DNA of 64,000 nt from the NCBI RefSeq assembly GCF_014650115.1, contig NZ_BMUI01000010.1, positions 62,001 through 126,000 on the forward strand. The letters are read 5' to 3'. The stretch's first letter is position 1; every line of letters starts with the position of its first letter. The notes under the pieces were generated by a model. It was not told the origin of the DNA. It made no database searches and was given only the letters and a program-made list of their open reading frames with translations. The position numbers and the translations under genes are program-made. Source of the stretch: Streptomyces olivaceoviridis. GTDB lineage: Bacteria > Actinomycetota > Actinomycetes > Streptomycetales > Streptomycetaceae. Below, in pieces: positions 40,880-50,154 of this stretch.

Positions 40880-41262
40880 AAAACTCTCCCATGGGCATCG
40901 CAAAGTTCTTCCTTTGCAATCTAATGGGGTGCCGATCGGCCACGGCCTAACCGCAAGTGACGTCTGTGCCAACAGTCCGCGTCCGCGCGCGTGCTGCGCT
41001 CGCTCCATCGGCGTGCCGGCTCGCCGCGTGACTTGCAGAGCCTTCTGGAAGGCGGGTGCCAGGAACATGAACTTCCGTGCCATGCTTGTGGGGAGGTCGG
41101 AGAGGTCGTGACCGGTGCGAACCCCGACCTCGCCCTGCGTCCGACCTGCATTGGTGCTCCCCACCGGTTCCGAAAGTCGCGTCACCCATCGACTTCACGC
41201 GGTGGCTCGCGCATTTCGATGGTGGGCTGGAACTGGCGTGGGGCTCGGTGACGCGCCGACGG
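40880..41262. other. Intergenic region upstream of the alkaline phosphatase gene
   Basis: These 383 bp precede the alkaline phosphatase gene (minus strand) and a broken AraC gene (plus strand). Only low-grade open frames occur. The A/T-richer part is 40880-40930, where the phosphatase promoter should lie. No tandem GTTCACC-type PHO boxes are evident by eye. Confidence 0.4.
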
Positions 41263-41741
41263 GTGATGACATTCCTGCCGGACCGAATTCCGGATCAGGA
41301 AAGCTTCACTGGCGGAGCGATGCGGCACCTCCAGACCCCCGCCGCGATCCAAGCGGCGCAGGTGGGCGCGGGTGCACCGGTCGTCGTGGACGCTGTCGGA
41401 GCGGATGGCTGCCGTGTCGAGGTCGCCCAGGCCGGCAGCGGCCTCCCGCACATCGCCCGGGCCATCGGCTGGATCCGCGATCACTACCACGAGCCGCTGA
41501 GAGTCGCCGATCTCGCCCGGCTCGCCGGCATGAGCCCTTCCTCCCGCCGCTCCAGTTCCAGAAGACCCTGCGCCTGCAAACGGCCCGGACACTGCTGTGG
41601 ACCCGTTCGGAGAGCGTCGCGGAGATCGCGCACCGCGTCGGCTACGAAAGCACGTCCCGATTCAATCGGGAGTACCGGAAGATGTTCGGAACCTCTCCGG
41701 GGCGCGACACACCGGGGCGTGGTTCCCATGAGCAGGCCTGA
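41263..41741 (+). pseudogene. AraC-family regulator, frameshifted and truncated
   Basis: The DNA-binding half of an AraC regulator: SGLPHIARAIGWIRDHYHEP and LRVADLARLAGMSPSS in one frame. About ten residues are then lost, and PLQFQKTLRLQTARTLLWT and GYESTSRFNREYRKMFGTSP continue in another frame. The break is near 41535-41550. The N-terminal cupin is mostly absent. Intact relatives have about 300 residues. Non-functional as read, unless the break is a sequencing error. Confidence 0.75.
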
Positions 41742-41759
41742 GCAGGCCTGAGCAGGCCC
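41730..41759 (+). repeat. Three 10-bp tandem repeats
   Basis: Two exact copies of GAGCAGGCCT and one with a single change, overlapping the end of the broken AraC gene. Confidence 0.8.
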
Positions 41760-42063
41760 GAGCGGACAGGTGGCTCGCGGCGTCGCGGGCGACGGACCGG
41801 CATGGCCGGGCCCGCGGGAGCCGTCCGACGGAGACGGCGAGAGCGAGACGGCGGGCTCGGCGGCCTCTGCGGTGGGCTTGCCGGAGGGCACCTTTCCTGT
41901 CGCGAGAACGGTCAGGCACACACATACGGTGAGCCCGGCGCTGGCGCTGGGGCGATACTTCCCCTCCCGTGACCGGGGGACACACGCGCAGCGGGGGCCG
42001 GCAGGTCGTCGGAGACCCCCGGCGACCCCGCCGCGGTGTGGGGGGCCGCCGTACGTCTGTTTG
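41742..42063. other. Intergenic region after the multicopper oxidase gene
   Basis: These 322 bp hold no gene I can support. On the minus strand a frame starting near 41921 (MCLTVLATGKVPSGKPTAEA) has G/C-rich third positions and a Pro/Ser-rich sequence like a small secreted protein. It then runs antisense into the AraC remnant, so I leave it uncalled. Confidence 0.35.
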
Positions 42064-44088
42064 TCAGCCCATCGTCCCGTGGTCCATGGGCGGCATGCCG
42101 CGGTCGCCGCCGTCCGGCGTGCCCGGGGCGTTCATCATCTTCCGCATCATGTTCTGCAAGGTGAGCACCTGCGGTGGCATGACGACGAGGGGACGCATCA
42201 TGCCCTCGTCCTCGTGGTCGAGGATGTGGCAGTGGTACATGAACCGGCCGGTCTCAGTGCCGAACTGGCCCGCGATGGTCACCATCGAGTTGGCCATCAG
42301 GTTGACCGTGTCCTTCCAGCCCGACTCGCTGATGGCGATCGGTACCGAGTCCTTGACGGCGATCGGCCTGGTGGTGCCGCCCAGCGCGGTGTCGAACGCC
42401 GTGCCGTCGACCGTGTGGCGTGCGAGGACCTGGAAGTTCATCAGGTGGATGTGCATCGGATGCTGGATATGCTGCTTGGCCGGACCCACGCTGATGAACG
42501 TCCACTTCTCCCAACTCCCGGAAGCGGCGTAGAAGTTGGCGGGATCCTCGAAGTGCTTGCCCAGGACGCGGAAGGTGCGGGTTCCGCCGGGCAGGGCGAT
42601 CTGCACGACGCCCTTGCCGGTCTTGGTACCGGCGGGCGCCTCCTCAAGTTCCATGACCGTCGGCGTCCCCATCGGGTCGAGCGAGAGCAGGACGAAGCGT
42701 TCGACCGCGTTCTTCGGAATGCCGGACGCGCTCAGATGCCTGAACCGGGGGTCCAGCCTCTTGGGCGCGGCGTAGGCGCGGTGCCGGCCGAGGCCCACGC
42801 GGAACTGCATGACCTGCGGGTACGGCACACCGGCCGCGGGCGCGGGGGTGTCCGCGGGAGCCGGCGGAGCATCCGGAGCGCCGGGGGCGACGTTGACGAG
42901 CTTGAGCCGCCGGCCGCGGAAGGCCGCGAAGTCGATCACGATGTCGACGCGCTCGCCGGACGTGAGGGTGAGGGTGTCGTCGATGACCTCGGGCTTGTCG
43001 AGCAGGCCCAAGTCGGTGCCGATGACAAGAATCGCGCCCTTGAGGCTCTTGCCGGTCTTCTCGTCCACCAGGGCCAGGGTGTACGGGCGGGCGTTGGAGG
43101 CGTTCACCACGCGGAAGCGGTAGGCCGTGGCCTCTACGTCGAGGTAGGGCCACACCCGGCCGTTGACCATGGTGTACGGGCCCTGGAAATGCAGCGCGGA
43201 CGTCATCACGCCGGGGACGGTGGGTTCGGTCTGGACTCGTTTCGCGAGGAGCTGTCCGTCGATCCGCCCCTGGGCGTCGGTGTCGAAGTTGACGTCGGTG
43301 ATGGCCAGCGGGATCTCGTACCGGCCTCTCGGCAGATGGAGGCGGTCCTCCTCGTCGTCCCGGACGATGTAGTTGCCGAACAGGCCGGCCATCACGTTGA
43401 GGGCGGTCACCGGCATGGCGTGGTCGTGGTAGAAGAGGTGCGCCGCGGCCATGTCGTTGGTGTACTCGGCGAGCTGTGCGCTGCCGCGGGTCACGCCCGA
43501 GTCCGGCACGCCGTCGGAGATCGCGTGCTGCCGGCCGCCGTGCAGGTGGACGGAGGTCCAGGCGGTCAGCGCGGCCACCTCGGGCCGTTCCTTCGCGCCA
43601 TCCGAACCGGGGGTGTTCAGCGCCGGGTAGCCCGGCGGCGTGCCCTGGGGCTCCACGAAGACGCCCTTGACGGGGATGGTGCCGGTGAGCTCGTTACGCC
43701 AGGCCAGCCGGACCTTCTGACCGCGCCGGGCCTCGATGGTCGGGCCGGGGAAGTAGCCCCCGTACGTCCACATGCGGGTCGCGGGGAGCTGCGAGTGCAG
43801 ACGCACGTTCTTCTCGACGAGGCGCACCTCGGTGGTGCCCCGGTTCGAGGGCTTCAGGGTGGGCGGGATCGGCAGCTTGTCCCTGAACGGCCTGAGCTCG
43901 GTGACCTGTGGCGTCGAGGCGCCCTTGAGGTCGTGCCCCTCGCCGCCGGTCAGCCGCGCGGACATGTCCTCCGAAGCCTGGGCTTCGGTTGCTCCGCCGG
44001 CCAGCAGGTTCGCCCCTCCGTAGACCGCCGTGCCGGCCATGGCACCTCCGGCGATTCCCAAGAAGTTCCGCCTCTTGTGTACTGCCAC
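42064..44088 (-). CDS. Multicopper oxidase, phenoxazinone-synthase-like
   Basis: A 674-residue laccase-family enzyme oxidising phenolic substrates with reduction of oxygen to water. All four copper motifs are present: HLHGG (about 170), YHDHAM, HPMHIHL and the T1/T2/T3 cluster HCHILDHEDEGMM near the C-terminus, with Met as axial T1 ligand. The layout and length match PhsA/bilirubin-oxidase types. The N-terminus KRRNFLGIAGG looks like a weak Tat signal lacking the twin-Arg Ser/Thr context. A Met/His-rich tail (MMRKMMNAP, MPPMDHGTMG) may bind extra copper. Confidence 0.92.
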   Translation of the reverse strand: MAVHKRRNFLGIAGGAMAGTAVYGGANLLAGGATEAQASEDMSARLTGGEGHDLKGASTPQVTELRPFRDKLPIPPTLKPSNRGTTEVRLVEKNVRLHSQLPATRMWTYGGYFPGPTIEARRGQKVRLAWRNELTGTIPVKGVFVEPQGTPPGYPALNTPGSDGAKERPEVAALTAWTSVHLHGGRQHAISDGVPDSGVTRGSAQLAEYTNDMAAAHLFYHDHAMPVTALNVMAGLFGNYIVRDDEEDRLHLPRGRYEIPLAITDVNFDTDAQGRIDGQLLAKRVQTEPTVPGVMTSALHFQGPYTMVNGRVWPYLDVEATAYRFRVVNASNARPYTLALVDEKTGKSLKGAILVIGTDLGLLDKPEVIDDTLTLTSGERVDIVIDFAAFRGRRLKLVNVAPGAPDAPPAPADTPAPAAGVPYPQVMQFRVGLGRHRAYAAPKRLDPRFRHLSASGIPKNAVERFVLLSLDPMGTPTVMELEEAPAGTKTGKGVVQIALPGGTRTFRVLGKHFEDPANFYAASGSWEKWTFISVGPAKQHIQHPMHIHLMNFQVLARHTVDGTAFDTALGGTTRPIAVKDSVPIAISESGWKDTVNLMANSMVTIAGQFGTETGRFMYHCHILDHEDEGMMRPLVVMPPQVLTLQNMMRKMMNAPGTPDGGDRGMPPMDHGTMG

Positions 44089-44518
44089 GTGCTCTCTGCT
44101 CCCTGGTATGGCGTTTCTGTCGCGGCTTGTCCGCCCGCAGCGTGAAGTCCCGGCTGATGTCCGGCTTCACTGATTTCTGGGCTCGTCGCCATGTACAGCA
44201 CCAGGAATTCCATTTCTGGTGTGCGCTTACCGCCGACTGAGCCGCTTCGGCATGAGCGTGAGCGCGGCCCGGAACTCAGCGCCTGAAGGTTACGCCGGAA
44301 TGCGCGCACTTCCCGTCCCGTGGCCTACAGGTTCATACGGTTGGCGCTGCTCTTCCCGTAATCCTTTCGATTTGTGCCCTGTCGCGATGTTGTAGGCCGC
44401 CTGTCGCCGTATGGCAGGGGCGTGCGGGCCAACTCGCTGACAGCGGCCTGTGACCATGCGTCGGCCGGTACGCTCGCAGGTGGCTTACGTGAAATTCTTT
44501 TGATCATTTCTGCTGGCA
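44089..44518. other. Intergenic region with likely IS remnant DNA
   Basis: These 430 bp separate the multicopper oxidase start from the IS5-SUKH chimera. Base composition is less G/C-rich than its surroundings, especially 44195-44220 and 44480-44520. It must contain the oxidase promoter. No further transposase residues were recognised on either strand and no terminal inverted repeat was found. Confidence 0.4.
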
Positions 44519-45007
44519 ATGGCTAACACTGTGAGTCGGCTCGGCATGAGGGCCGTGTCCGGGGCGGTAGTTGCGGGATTCCTGTACGTGCTGCACACCG
44601 GGAACCAGTGGGAATACCTGCCCAATGAGCTGAGCTTCGGCTCGGGCACAGGCGAGTTCGAGCGCCGGCACGGCTTTCCCCCTGGCACCAACGAGGTCCG
44701 GCCGGCCGGCCGCGCCGATCAAGCCGCGGCTCGCGCGCTTGCCCAAGTGAGCCTCATCCCGGCTGACCTGGCCACCTTCTACGACAGCATCGGCGACGTC
44801 ACCTGGGCGGACGTCGGCAACGGCTACTTCCTCGACGCGCCAAGCGACGTTCTTCTGCGACTCCAGGAGTACGGCGTTGCCGACGTAGGCAAGGATCAGA
44901 AGGTCCACGGTCTGGTCATCGGATCGAACGGCGGCGGCCTGTCCTACGTTGTGGGCCCCGATGGGCCGATTCACCGGACGCGGACAGCGTCGCTGGACGA
45001 ACCTTGA
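44519..45007 (+). pseudogene. Chimeric ORF: IS5 transposase start fused to a SUKH-like protein
   Basis: One open frame of 162 residues made of two unrelated parts. Residues about 10-43 (GAVVAGFLYVLHTGNQWEYL then PNELSFGSGT) are the N-terminal domain of IS5-family transposases. From residue 44 on, the sequence (LIPADLATFYDSIGDVTWAD, VIGSNGGGLSYVVGPDG, HRTRTASLDE) resembles SMI1/KNR4 (SUKH) proteins, which often serve as toxin immunity proteins. The SUKH part lacks its own start and usual C-terminus. Probably an IS-mediated deletion scar, though the fused frame is uninterrupted. Confidence 0.6.
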
Positions 45008-45186
45008 CCCATTCTGTTAGCCGCTGTTAGCCACGATCCCAGCTCACATAGATGTGAGAGCATCGCTCGCAATCCGGACTGCTCGGGGGTACCCGGAGTC
45101 GATGGCGGTGAGCGGTGGACGTCTGTCCGGCGTCGCAAGAGGCTGCTCCCACAGCCACCGCTGGTACTCCGACCCCCCACAGCATC

Positions 45187-45294
45187 GCCCCGGTCATCCT
45201 CCTCACCGACCCCGCCTTCCGCGACGTCATCACCCCGCGCCGGGCACGCCTGGTCGTCCTCACCCCCAGAGGCCGGGCGTACTGGTGGGAGTGA
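45187..45294 (+). pseudogene. C-terminal fragment of an unidentified protein
   Basis: An open stretch reading PVILLTDPAFRDVITPRR and ending RGRAYWWE at a TGA has coding-like composition but no start. It may be a truncated neighbour of the IS5-SUKH scar. The rest of 45008-45298 shows nothing. Confidence 0.3.
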
Positions 45295-45298
45295 CGGG

Positions 45299-46144
45299 TC
45301 AGCCGACGGAGCGGGCCGCTGTGCTGATGACCTTGGCCACCGCGTCAGGGTGCGAGATCAGGGTCAGGTGTGACCCGCCCCGGAAGACGGTCGTCTTCGC
45401 GTGGGCGCGACGAGCCATGCGCTCTTCCGACCGCGGGGTGATGATCCGGTCGCCCGAACTGATGAAGTACCAGGACGGGATCGTCTTCCAGGCCGCGTGC
45501 TTCGACGGCGTGTCGAACGCGGCCGTCGAGGCGGCCCGCTGCGTCGCCCACAGGTTCTCGGCCTGGTTGGTGGGCAGGTCACTGGCGAAGTCCCTGACGA
45601 AGATGTTCTTCTTGAGATACAGGTTCTTCGCCCCGGACGTCGCCTGAGGGTACGCGGCGGTGTCGAACAGCGTGCTGGGCGGCGCGTTCAGTGCCGAGTT
45701 GGAGCCGCTCAGGGATCCGTTGGTCTCACCGACGGCGGGCGCGGCGGCGTCCACGTAGACCAGGGCCTTGACGTTCTTGGTCTCCGCGGCGGCGTTGGTG
45801 ATGACACTGCCCCCGTAGGAGTGTCCGACGAGCACCACCGGACCGCGCACCGTCTTGAGGAAGTCGGCGATCGTCTGTGAGTCGGTGGTGAGGTTCTGGA
45901 GGGGATTGGCGATGGCACGTACCTGGTAGCCCTCACCGCGGAGGATCTTGACCTCGCCGTTCCAGCTGGAGGCGTCGGCCCAGGCGCCGTGGACCAGCAC
46001 GATGGTGGGTTTGGAAGCGGCCGGGGAGGCCGCCGTCGGCAGACCCATGCCGTAGGCGTGCGTCGGGAGGAGCGCGGAGACGGCGAACGAGATGCCGGCC
46101 GCGGCAGCCGAGTAACGAAGCGAGTGCGTTCGGTGCATACCCAT
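45299..46144 (-). CDS. Secreted alpha/beta hydrolase (EstC-like)
   Basis: A 281-residue exported esterase-type hydrolase. The signal peptide covers about residues 1-32. The oxyanion segment is IVLVHGAWADASSW, the nucleophile Ser is in VLVGHSYGGSVI, a family Asp follows in VKALVYVDAAAP, and the catalytic His is in GGSHLTLISHP. The ATG at 46144 is used; a second Met is two codons later. Substrate unknown. It is the only intact gene between the IS scar and the GH127 gene. Confidence 0.87.
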   Translation of the reverse strand: MGMHRTHSLRYSAAAAGISFAVSALLPTHAYGMGLPTAASPAASKPTIVLVHGAWADASSWNGEVKILRGEGYQVRAIANPLQNLTTDSQTIADFLKTVRGPVVLVGHSYGGSVITNAAAETKNVKALVYVDAAAPAVGETNGSLSGSNSALNAPPSTLFDTAAYPQATSGAKNLYLKKNIFVRDFASDLPTNQAENLWATQRAASTAAFDTPSKHAAWKTIPSWYFISSGDRIITPRSEERMARRAHAKTTVFRGGSHLTLISHPDAVAKVISTAARSVG

Positions 46145-46488
46145 ACCCACAGTTCTTGAGCCGGGGCGTGACCGCGACAGCGGCGACGGTACGAGTGATG
46201 ACCTGCTGAGCGGTGTCATCCGAAGTCCTCGGGCACCGGCGGCCACAGGGCCTGGCGCACGGCCCTCCCACCCAATGTGCCATGCGCCGCACCGCCTCGC
46301 ATCCGGAGTGCGTCGCCCATGGCCGAGCGGGCGACGACCCCGCGACCAACATCCGGGGCGGTGCCGCTCTGCCGGCTTCGTACCGGGAGCAGTTGGGCGG
46401 CAGGACGTCCGACGACCCGGACGACCGCGCCGGACGCGTGGGCCGAGTCGTCGGGACCTTCGGCCGAGGGCGCGTCCGGCGCACAGGG

Positions 46489-48696
46489 TCAGGAGGGGAA
46501 CTGCGCTCGGGCAGCGGCTTCGATCAGTACCCGGCGCTGGGTCCGCGTCAGGTCACCCGCGGCGGTGCGTTCGTCGGCGACGTCGGTCACCGCCCGCACC
46601 AGTCCGCCCCGGTCGCGGAACGGGCCCCGATCCCATACCTCGTCGAGGAATGTCAGTCCCGCGCTGTTGGTGCGGTTCTCGACACCGGTGTCCGTGGCGC
46701 CGAAGACGATCTCGGGTTCGGCGCGCTTGAAGTACATGTGGTAGCTCGCGGTGGTGTTGATGTGGAAGGGGGCCAGGGTCAGGCCGTTGGCGGTGAACGT
46801 CATCGGCTCCCCCGTGGGGCGGATCACCCGGCTCAGGTCACGACTGAGGGGGTAGTCCCGGTACAGAGTGAGGTTCTGGTACTCCGTGGCCGAGCTCCGG
46901 ATCACGAGCGGTACGGGGCCGTAGGCGACGGCCTGGGTCGCCGGGTCGTCCAGAGCGCGTTCGATGCGCAGGGTGAACGGCGCGGCGATCTCCACCCGGT
47001 CCCCGGTCCGCCAGCATCGGTTCAGTGAGACGTAGGTGCCGGGCGCGGCGGCGACGGGCTGCGGGACTCCGTTGAGCCGTACGGTGAAGCCGCGCTCGGC
47101 CCAGTAGGGGACACGGAGCCTCAGGTCGAGCCGTGCGTTCCCGGTGATGGTCAAGGTGCTGGTGCCGGCCGGGTCGGTCGGGTAGTCGGTGGACTGGGTG
47201 ACGGTCAGTCCGCGCTCCGGCCAGTCGAGGGTCGACGCGAGGTAGAGGTTCACATAGAGGGTGGACCCGTCCGTGGAGCCGAAGTAGACGGAGTCCTGGA
47301 ACTTCGCGTGGGTTTCGAGTCCCGTGCCGCCGCAGCAGGTGCCGAGGTTTCCGTAGGACCGTCGGGCGCCCGGATTCACCGGTACGAAGTAGGTCAGCAA
47401 CGGGTCGGTGTCGCTCGACGTGTTCCGTCGTGAGCTGAGGATCTGGCCGTACAAGCTCCGCTCGTAGTACTGCATGTACTTCGGGTCGGCCGTGTGGAGG
47501 AACAGGCTTCGGCTCAGTTTGAGCATGTTGTACACGCAGCAGGTCTCGGCGTTGTCCCGCTGGATGGTCGCGGCGATGACGTCCCGGGCACCGAACATCT
47601 CCCCCGAACCCGCCATGCCGCCGTCGACGTATGTGCGGTGCGGTACCACCATGTCCCAGAAATTGCTGGCGGCGGCGAAGTACTGCTGTTCCCCGGTCTG
47701 TTCGTAGATCTCCAAGTACCCCTGGTACTGGGGGATGTGCTGGTTGGCGTGTTCCCCGTCGAGGGTGTCCCGGTCGTCCACGGCGGCCTCGAACAGGTAG
47801 GTGTTGTCGAAGCACTTGGCGGTCGTCAGGTACTTCTCGTCGCCGGTGAGGGCGTACAGGTCGGCCATCACCACGGGCATCGCGTTGTACTCGCCCGCGA
47901 TGTAGATCTTCCACATCCGGTCGAGCTGGGTCCTGGGCAGGTGACCGAGCCTGCTGTATGCCCAGTCGCCCATGCCCTGGACGATCCGGAACGCCCGCTC
48001 GCTGCCCGTGTGTCGGTAGGCGTCGAGCAGGCCGCGCATGATCATGTGGCAGGTGTACCAGGGCGCCCAGATCCTGGGATAGGTGGCGTACTGCTCCAGC
48101 AGCGCGAACTGCGTTTCGGGATACGCGGCCAGGTAGCCGGCGCGGCTCGGCGCCGCGGGGTCGTCCGTGCCGACCAGCGCGGCCAGTGCGTCCTGACACT
48201 CGCCGAGCGCGCCGACCATGTAGTCGGCCTTGTCCTTGTAGACCTGCTCGCCGGTTCCGGCGTACGCGAGGCAGAGAGCGCTGAGGTAGTGCCCGGCGTA
48301 GTGGCCCCTGAGATTGCCGTCCGCGGTCTCCCAGCCGCCGGGCGGCTGGGCGCCGTGGGTGTCCAGTCCCGCGTTGGTGCGGAAGACGGCGAGCATGCGA
48401 TCGGCCGGGTAGGCGCGCAGGAAGCGCAGGACCCGGTCGCGGTTCTCGGTGAAGAGGCTCGGTGCGAGCGTCACACGTGTGTTGTCGAAGGGTTTGACGA
48501 TCCAGGACGAGGGTGTGGGCGTGGGCGTGGGGAGACGGCGACCCTGTACGGCGCCGGCTGCGGAAGTTCCAGCCGCTCGTTCGGCCGCCGTGGGTGTCGC
48601 CGCGCCGGCCGCCGTCGGGAACAGGGCCTGGAACGCCGGTATCGCGGTGGTGAGTGCGGTCAACCGCAGGACATCGCGGCGGGGGAGTTCCGACAT
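46489..48696 (-). CDS. Secreted GH127 beta-L-arabinofuranosidase
   Basis: A 735-residue retaining glycosidase removing beta-L-arabinofuranosyl residues from plant hydroxyproline-rich or pectic glycans. A Tat-like leader (MSELPRRDVLRLTALTTAI) is followed by a linker. The (alpha/alpha)6 barrel contains DGEHANQHIPQYQGYLEIY and the zinc-cysteine centre: ETCCVYNMLKLS and LGTCCGGTGLE carry the cysteines that form the nucleophile site in HypBA1-type enzymes. The ATG at 48696 has GAGGAGG upstream. A palindromic site 137 bp upstream suggests sugar-responsive repression. Confidence 0.92.
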   Translation of the reverse strand: MSELPRRDVLRLTALTTAIPAFQALFPTAAGAATPTAAERAAGTSAAGAVQGRRLPTPTPTPSSWIVKPFDNTRVTLAPSLFTENRDRVLRFLRAYPADRMLAVFRTNAGLDTHGAQPPGGWETADGNLRGHYAGHYLSALCLAYAGTGEQVYKDKADYMVGALGECQDALAALVGTDDPAAPSRAGYLAAYPETQFALLEQYATYPRIWAPWYTCHMIMRGLLDAYRHTGSERAFRIVQGMGDWAYSRLGHLPRTQLDRMWKIYIAGEYNAMPVVMADLYALTGDEKYLTTAKCFDNTYLFEAAVDDRDTLDGEHANQHIPQYQGYLEIYEQTGEQQYFAAASNFWDMVVPHRTYVDGGMAGSGEMFGARDVIAATIQRDNAETCCVYNMLKLSRSLFLHTADPKYMQYYERSLYGQILSSRRNTSSDTDPLLTYFVPVNPGARRSYGNLGTCCGGTGLETHAKFQDSVYFGSTDGSTLYVNLYLASTLDWPERGLTVTQSTDYPTDPAGTSTLTITGNARLDLRLRVPYWAERGFTVRLNGVPQPVAAAPGTYVSLNRCWRTGDRVEIAAPFTLRIERALDDPATQAVAYGPVPLVIRSSATEYQNLTLYRDYPLSRDLSRVIRPTGEPMTFTANGLTLAPFHINTTASYHMYFKRAEPEIVFGATDTGVENRTNSAGLTFLDEVWDRGPFRDRGGLVRAVTDVADERTAAGDLTRTQRRVLIEAAARAQFPS

Positions 48697-49090
48697 GACA
48701 GCCTCCTCTGCGACAACGGACGCCACGCTGCTCCGACGGTGGCGTTCCGGAGATACGTGCGGTGCGGGTGCATGAGTGGAACCAGCGGAGCCGGCGCGAG
48801 CAAGCCTCGCCGTGCAGCAGTAGAGACGGTTGTTCGATATATCGAATATCGTTCGAATTCCTGGAAGAGGGTAGGAAGGTCGTTTCCCGGGTGTCAACCT
48901 CGATGCCGGAGGAACGTGGTCGTGCGCGGGACGGGTCATCGCATGACCGGATGGACGGCGACCCGGCGACCTCCTGCCGCCGGGCCGGCCGGGGCGCGGG
49001 CTTCTCTGGGGCGGCGGCTCCGTCACCCACCGCTCATGCCGCCCGGCCCAGCGCCCCGCGTTCCGTCGTGGAGGAGCGGCGCGGGTGGGT
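48697..49090. other. Intergenic region upstream of the GH127 gene
   Basis: These 394 bp carry the promoter and operator of the GH127 gene (48820-48870 is markedly A/T-rich). The remainder, toward the sigma-factor operon end at 49091, holds no gene. Confidence 0.5.
48833..48846. promoter_or_regulatory. Palindromic operator candidate upstream of GH127
   Basis: TTCGATATATCGAA is a perfect 14-bp palindrome, followed at once by a related half-site (ATATCGTTCGAA). A GntR-, IclR- or LacI-type sugar regulator is likely; none is encoded nearby. Confidence 0.55.
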
Positions 49091-49432
49091 TCATGGTCGT
49101 CGCGCGCTCGGGGACGGCTGGGGCGTGGACGGGCTCACCGGGCTGGGGACGGGGGTCGGGGTGCCGATCGGTGGATGCGGGGACCGGGCCGGCTCGACCG
49201 GACGGGCCGATTCCCTGCGCACCGAGAGGAACACCAGCGCGGCCACGGCGGCCAGGACCAGCACGCCCGCCACCGCCCGGCGCACCAGGACCCGCCGGGA
49301 CCGCACCGGCCCGGTCGGCGGGCGCAGGGGCCGCAGGTCGGCCGGGCCGACGGAGTGCGCCCGCGCGGCCAGTGCGGCCCGCAGCCGCTCCTCCACCGGC
49401 GTCGCCGTGCTCCCCGTACCGGACTCGTTCAT
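49091..49432 (-). CDS. Small single-pass membrane protein, possible anti-sigma partner
   Basis: A 113-residue protein: about 45 cytoplasmic residues (VEERLRAALAARAHSVGPAD), one helix (about 52-70, VAGVLVLAAVAALVFLSV), and a short Pro/Ser-rich outside tail. Its ATG overlaps the sigma-factor stop by 4 bp (ATGA), the usual place for an anti-sigma factor. It lacks the HxxxCxxC motif of zinc anti-sigma factors and I know no family for it. Confidence 0.65.
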   Translation of the reverse strand: MNESGTGSTATPVEERLRAALAARAHSVGPADLRPLRPPTGPVRSRRVLVRRAVAGVLVLAAVAALVFLSVRRESARPVEPARSPHPPIGTPTPVPSPVSPSTPQPSPSARRP

Positions 49433-50091
49433 CGCAGCCCCTCCAGACGCCGGCCCAGGGCGTCCAGCGCCCTGCTGGCCGTGGACTTGACGGCACCGCG
49501 CGACAGACCGAGCGTCGTCGCGATCTCGGCCTCGGTCAGATGCGACCAGTAGCGCAGCACCAGCACCTCCCGCTGCCGCCGGGTCAGCGTGCCCAGCGCC
49601 GCCAGCACCTCCCGGTGGTCCTCGTGCAGCAACACGTCCTCCTCGGGGGCGGGTGCGTGTCCCTCCGGGACGGGGGTGTGCGCCCGTGCGGTCCTGCGCC
49701 GGCGCAGCACCGAGCGGGCCGCGTTGACGACGCTGGTCCGCAGGTACGCCTCCGGGTCGTCCAGTCGCGCGAGCCGGTGCCCGTGCCGCCGGAACAGCGC
49801 GGTGAACGCGTCCTGGACGACGTCCTCGGCCGTGGGCAGGTCGTCCACCAGCAGCACCGCCAGGCGCACCAGGGACAGCCGACGGTGGTGGTACAACTCC
49901 TCGATGCCCGGTGGCTGTCCGGCTTCCACGGTGGTCCGGGCGCCGGTACGGGGCTCGGTGCCGGGCGCGGCCTGTGTCGTACCCCCGCGGGTGCGGGCGA
50001 GGAGGCGGGCCCGCAGCGCTGCTGTCAGGCGTCGCCAGGACGCGGGCCGCTCCCAGGGCACGGCCGCCGCCGGTGGTGTCGCTGTCGTCAT
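49429..50091 (-). CDS. SigE-family ECF RNA polymerase sigma factor
   Basis: A 220-residue sigma factor of the actinobacterial SigE-type (SigE70) group. Region 2 is ELYHHRRLSLVRLAVLLVDD and AEDVVQDAFTALFRRHG. Region 4 is LTRRQREVLVLRYWSHLTEA then EIATTLGLSRGAVKSTASRA. About 60 extra N-terminal residues are basic and Ala-rich. It is followed, with overlap, by the small membrane protein. Upstream is a Pro-rich secreted-protein gene separated by a terminator-like hairpin, so that gene is likely a separate transcript. Confidence 0.9.
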   Translation of the reverse strand: MTTATPPAAAVPWERPASWRRLTAALRARLLARTRGGTTQAAPGTEPRTGARTTVEAGQPPGIEELYHHRRLSLVRLAVLLVDDLPTAEDVVQDAFTALFRRHGHRLARLDDPEAYLRTSVVNAARSVLRRRRTARAHTPVPEGHAPAPEEDVLLHEDHREVLAALGTLTRRQREVLVLRYWSHLTEAEIATTLGLSRGAVKSTASRALDALGRRLEGLR

Positions 50092-50107
50092 GGATCTCCC
50101 GGAGCCG

Positions 50108-50145
50108 GGTGCGGGGGAGCCGCCGCGCGACGGCTCCCCCGCACC
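50108..50145. terminator. Terminator-like hairpin between the Pro-rich gene and the sigma-factor gene
   Basis: Fifteen-bp perfect stem GGTGCGGGGGAGCCG (50108-50122) with complement at 50131-50145 and an 8-nt loop, 10 bp past the Pro-rich gene stop on the minus strand. Confidence 0.75.
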
Positions 50146-50154
50146 GGCCCTGCC

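Noticed and set aside
41730..41759. Short tandem repeats considered as a CRISPR or attachment site
   Set aside because: Only three adjoining 10-bp units with no spacers, integrase gene or matching distant copy.
41484..41921. A minus-strand ORF after the multicopper oxidase gene
   Set aside because: It looks secreted-protein-like at first but runs antisense into the AraC remnant and has no ribosome-binding site or known family.
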